DNA of 64,000 bases from Alcaligenaceae bacterium CGII-47. Lineage in GTDB: Bacteria; Pseudomonadota; Gammaproteobacteria; Burkholderiales; Burkholderiaceae_B. Under the pieces are notes generated by a model. It was given only the letters and a program-made list of their open reading frames with translations, searched no databases and was not told the origin of the DNA. This document shows, piece by piece, positions 61,118-64,000 of this stretch. A program made the translations under genes and the position numbers. Within the stretch, counting starts at the first letter, position 1; every line of letters starts with the position of its first letter. The stretch covers positions 61,870-125,869 of the forward strand of contig JAHTBO010000007.1 of assembly GCA_019166125.1 (NCBI GenBank), in the 5' to 3' direction.

Positions 61118-61606
61118 ATGATTTCCAGCCAGAACACGACAGCCTACATCGGTCTGGGCGCCAACCTAGGCAACACCGAGGCAACGCTGCACCATGCGGT
61201 GGACCAAATCCGCAGTCTCCCCGGTATCGAACAACTGCAACTATCGCCGCTGTATCGTACGGCGCCGATCGATTCAAGCGGCCCCGATTACCTCAATGCC
61301 GTTGCCCGGATCCAGACTTCACTCACCGCTCATCAGCTCTTGAGCGCCCTGCAAAATATCGAGCTGGCACATGGACGGTTGCGCCCCTACCGCAACGCAC
61401 CGCGTACGCTGGACTTGGATGTGCTGCTGTTTGGCACCGAACACATTCATGACGCCATCCTGACCGTGCCACACCCGCGGATGCACGAGCGTGCCTTTGT
61501 GCTCAGGCCGCTGTATGACCTTGCCCCAGACTTAAGTCTGGAGCAAGGGGTATTGCAGATGTTGCTGCAGCAGTGCTCTGACCAGGCGATTCATCGCGTA
61601 CCTTGA
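61118..61606 (+). CDS. folK: 2-amino-4-hydroxy-6-hydroxymethyldihydropteridine pyrophosphokinase FolK
   Basis: A 162-residue enzyme activating the pterin for FolP. TAYIGLGANLGNTEATL is the N-terminus; SPLYRTAPIDSSGPDYLNAV and the ATP/metal motif RNAPRTLDLDVLLFG and VPHPRMHERAFVLRPLYDLA complete the family signatures. The start at 61118 has no strong ribosome site; the gene trails pcnB by 25 bases. folP is 47 kb away. Confidence 0.95.
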   Translation: MISSQNTTAYIGLGANLGNTEATLHHAVDQIRSLPGIEQLQLSPLYRTAPIDSSGPDYLNAVARIQTSLTAHQLLSALQNIELAHGRLRPYRNAPRTLDLDVLLFGTEHIHDAILTVPHPRMHERAFVLRPLYDLAPDLSLEQGVLQMLLQQCSDQAIHRVP

Positions 61607-61624
61607 AGGACGAGTGCCTTAGCT

Positions 61625-61866
61625 GCGCCGCATACGCCTATAGTGCAGGAACTCGCCCACAATTCCGCGCCCAGCACCGGCCCGGTGAGTGTGCCCATGT
61701 CGCCGATCAGCGTCATGAGGATCACCATGCCCGACATCTGCCAGGTGGCATCCGAGAGCGTTGCCGAGAGTACAAAAGCGAGAAGCTTGAAGCGATCCAC
61801 GTTATCGCCCAGCGAGATCATGCGCGGCCCGTTTTCGCGGATCGCCTTTAAGGCCTGGCCAAAGGA
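61625..61866 (-). pseudogene. Fragment of a branched-chain amino acid ABC permease gene (livM)
   Basis: The minus strand reads SFGQALKAIRENGPRMISLG, then NVDRFKLLAFVLSATLSD, then directly WQMSGMVILMTLIGDMGTLT with GPVLGAELW. This is the C-terminal third of LivM with the segment usually between LS and the Trp missing (an internal deletion of roughly 20-30 codons). It is cut at its upstream end at 61866, where a LysR fragment on the other strand begins. Confidence 0.75.
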
Positions 61867-62322
61867 TCAGCTGGCAGGACAGCACCAATATCGACTTGGC
61901 AATCCGTCTGGATAAGTTGCCGGGCATTGCCTACTCGGACTCGGTGCCTCAGATTGGATTCCAGATGACCGATGACTGGACGGGCATCACAGCCGTCCAT
62001 CTGTGGGACGACTACGTAACGCCGGTATGCAGCAAGAAACTCATCGCCAAATACGGTCCGATAGAATCCCCTGGCGACCTCGAACGCCATACGCTTCTAT
62101 ATAACAATTTTCGACCTGATTGCTGGCCTGCGTGGCTACAGGCCAATCATGCAACCGAGGTCGGCGGCGCATCACGACTAGACTTCAGTCACTCCTTTTT
62201 GGTCGCCAATGCGATGTGAGCAGGGCTGGGGGTTGCCTGCCTATCTACTCGCTCGGCAAGAAAAACTACAGTCACCCGATATCCAACTTTTTCTGCATTG
62301 GCTCAAAGGGCTTTATTCATAA
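61866..62322 (+). pseudogene. LysR-type regulator, effector-domain remnant
   Basis: From 61869 the plus strand reads SWQDSTNIDLAIRLDKLPGI, TAVHLWDDYVTPVCSKKLIA and LERHTLLYNNFRPDCWPAWL, a GcvA-like LysR effector domain. A TGA at 62217-62219 interrupts ANAM*AGLGV, and the C-terminal part (AYLLARQEKLQSPDIQLFLH then WLKGLYS) is in another frame ending at 62322. The DNA-binding N-terminus is missing. It was perhaps the regulator of the convergent CoA-transferase genes. Confidence 0.7.
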
Positions 62323-62352
62323 GGCCTACCCAACACCGCTCAGGTCGATCCC

Positions 62353-63531
62353 TTACACCGCACCATCCATGCGCAAGCCAGCGATCTCGTCGGGCGTCGC
62401 CCCCAGCTCAGCTAAAATCGCATCAGTATGCTGCCCGAGACTGGGCACTGCTTTCATACACGCATCGACGGGGTTGCCAATCCCGGGGGGTAGCAGTGCG
62501 GGCACCCGGCCGACGCTCGTCTGAACATCCACCCACCGCCCACGCGCCTGTAATTGAGGATGCACCCACAAATCTGCCATGGTATTCATCTTTGCATTCG
62601 CGATTCCAGCAGCATCCAGGCGGGTGACGACTTCATCATGTGACAGAGAAGAAAAGACGTCTAGGATCAAGGCACGCAACGCCTGACGCGCAGCCGAACG
62701 GCCCGAATTCGACGAAAACCTCGGGTCACTTGCTAACGCGGGCTGACGCAGAACCTGTTGACAGAACATCTGCCATTCGCGCTCATTTTGCAAACCTAGT
62801 ATGACCGTCCTACCATCACCCGTCTCGAACGGCCCATAGGGATAGATCGTGGCGTGCGCAGCGCTACTGCGCACAGGCGGCTGTGCGCCCTCAAAGCTGT
62901 AGTACAGCGGATAGGAAATCCACTCGGCCATGCTCTCTAACATCGAGATATCGATATGCGAGCCCTGTCCGCTTTTACCGCGCTTGATCAACGCCGCCAA
63001 AATATTACTGTACGCATACATGCCGGCTGCAATATCGGCGATCGAGCAGCCAGCCTTAGCGGGTTCATCCTCGGAGCCGGTCACTGACAAAAACCCCGAC
63101 TCGGCTTGAATAAGCAGATCGTAGGCCTTTTTGTCGCGGTAGGGACCATCCTCGCCATACCCCGAGATATCACAAACGATCAAACCCGGATAGCGTTCAT
63201 GCAAGGCCTCGTAGGACAAGCCCACGCGCGCGGCAGCCCCCGGAGCCAGGTTCTGTACCAACACATCGGTCTGCGCGAGGAGTTGCTCCAAGATCGGGGT
63301 CGAGGCCTCATGCTTGATATCCAGCGTCAGACTTTCCTTGGAACGATTAACCCACACAAAGTGCGAGGCCAGGCCGCGTACACGTTCGTCATAGCCGCGG
63401 GCAAAATCCCCACTACCAGGACGCTCGACCTTGATGACGCGCGCACCCAGATCCGCGAGCTGGCGCGTACAGAACGGTGCGGCAACGGCGTGTTCGAGGG
63501 TCAGTACCGTAATGTCTTGCAAAGGCAGCAT
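62353..63531 (-). CDS. CaiB/BaiF family (class III) CoA-transferase
   Basis: A 392-residue CoA-transferase. The N-terminus LPLQDITVLTLEHAVAAPFC and VIKVERPGSGDFARGYDERV are class III signatures; the CoA loop is SKESLTLDIKHE, then VLVQNLAPGAAARVGLSYEA, and the region DLLIQAESGFLSVTGSEDEP contains the usual catalytic-site segment. It follows the acyl-CoA dehydrogenase gene by 11 bases on the same strand, so a carboxylic acid is probably activated by CoA transfer and then oxidised. Substrate unknown. Confidence 0.88.
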   Translation of the reverse strand: MLPLQDITVLTLEHAVAAPFCTRQLADLGARVIKVERPGSGDFARGYDERVRGLASHFVWVNRSKESLTLDIKHEASTPILEQLLAQTDVLVQNLAPGAAARVGLSYEALHERYPGLIVCDISGYGEDGPYRDKKAYDLLIQAESGFLSVTGSEDEPAKAGCSIADIAAGMYAYSNILAALIKRGKSGQGSHIDISMLESMAEWISYPLYYSFEGAQPPVRSSAAHATIYPYGPFETGDGRTVILGLQNEREWQMFCQQVLRQPALASDPRFSSNSGRSAARQALRALILDVFSSLSHDEVVTRLDAAGIANAKMNTMADLWVHPQLQARGRWVDVQTSVGRVPALLPPGIGNPVDACMKAVPSLGQHTDAILAELGATPDEIAGLRMDGAV

Positions 63532-63542
63532 GCGATGTCTCG

Positions 63543-64000
63543 TTAGAATGAACGCGGCATGCCCAGCACGTGCTGGGCAACGTAGGACAGGATCATATTG
63601 GTCGAGATCGGCGCCACCTGATAAAGACGTGTCTCGCGGAACTTACGCTCGACGTCATATTCACAAGCGAAGCCAAAGCCACCGTGAAACTGCAGGCAGG
63701 CATTCGCAGCCTCCCAGGAAGCATCCGCCGCCAGCAGCTTAGCCATATTCGCCTGCGCGCCGCACTCTTGGTGCGCGTCAAACAAGGCACAAGCCCGATC
63801 ACGCATGAGACCCGCCGCCTCGACATTGACATGCGCGCGCGCGATCGGGAACTGCACGCCTTGATTTTGGCCGATCGGGCGGCCAAATACGATGCGCTCG
63901 TTGACGTATTTTGTAACGCGATCAATAAACCAGTGTCCATCCCCGATACACTCTGAGGCAATCAGGGTGCGTTCGGCATTCAGACCATCTAGGATGTATC
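63543..64000 (-). CDS. Acyl-CoA dehydrogenase, C-terminal part (runs off the right edge)
   Basis: The open frame continues past 64000 on the minus strand; the visible 151 residues are YILDGLNAERTLIASECIGD, then VNERIVFGRPIGQNQGVQFP, FHGGFGFACEYDVERKFRET and RLYQVAPISTNMILSYVAQH. This is the C-terminal helical domain of an FAD-dependent acyl-CoA dehydrogenase, including the RxxF/GRP-GxxQ FAD contacts. The N-terminal half lies outside. Operon with the downstream CoA-transferase. Confidence 0.9.
   Translation of the reverse strand, partial: YILDGLNAERTLIASECIGDGHWFIDRVTKYVNERIVFGRPIGQNQGVQFPIARAHVNVEAAGLMRDRACALFDAHQECGAQANMAKLLAADASWEAANACLQFHGGFGFACEYDVERKFRETRLYQVAPISTNMILSYVAQHVLGMPRSF

Overview
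The window looks like a chromosomal segment of a GC-rich betaproteobacterium, order Burkholderiales, most like Alcaligenaceae (Bordetella, Castellaniella or Pusillimonas relatives). I infer this from protein sequence style and from gene order: glmM-folP-ftsH-rlmE-yhbY-greA-carBA, dnaX-ybaB-recR, and purM/hda-HAD-pcnB-folK. No taxonomic search was possible.

Layout. 1-4.4 kb: the end of a phenylacetate-CoA ligase gene, a 3-oxoadipyl-CoA-type thiolase, a branched-chain-amino-acid-type periplasmic binding protein and an acyl-CoA synthetase, that is, aromatic or organic acid catabolism. 4.4-12 kb: a phosphate block with pstSCAB preceded by a clear Pho box, then ppk and a divergent ppx, linking phosphate uptake to polyphosphate. 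12-24 kb: the housekeeping cluster glmM, folP, ftsH, rlmE, yhbY, greA, an NCS2 permease, carB and carA, with divergent transaldolase. 25-27.6 kb: a taurine/nitrate-type ABC importer of unknown substrate with a Tat-exported binding protein. 27.7-30.6 kb: recR, ybaB, dnaX and the small SRP RNA gene. 30.6-33.7 kb: molybdate uptake modABC with convergent modE and a near-consensus ModE operator upstream of modA. 33.8-35.2 kb: xerD and ybaK.

35.2-50.8 kb is an accessory region. It holds a LodA/GoxA-type (quinone cofactor) oxidase with its LodB-type flavoprotein and a small Tat-signal protein of unknown function. Next comes a complete type I-C CRISPR-Cas locus (cas3-cas5-cas8c-cas7-cas4-cas1-cas2) with an array of 31 repeats and 30 spacers that contains a 266-bp tandem duplication of four spacers. 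After the array lie decaying small genes of mobile-element character, ending at a tRNA-Arg(CCT) gene.

50.9-64 kb returns to core genes: an AEC transporter, tsaE, amiC, dedA, mutL, miaA, purM, hda, a HAD phosphatase, pcnB and folK. Then come two abutting gene remnants (livM and a LysR regulator), a class III CoA-transferase, and an acyl-CoA dehydrogenase gene cut by the window edge.

The least described items are the oxidase/flavoprotein/small Tat protein trio, whose oxidase may lack the usual crosslinking cysteine, and the small genes between the array and the tRNA. I did not find a clear-cut new defence or biosynthetic system.
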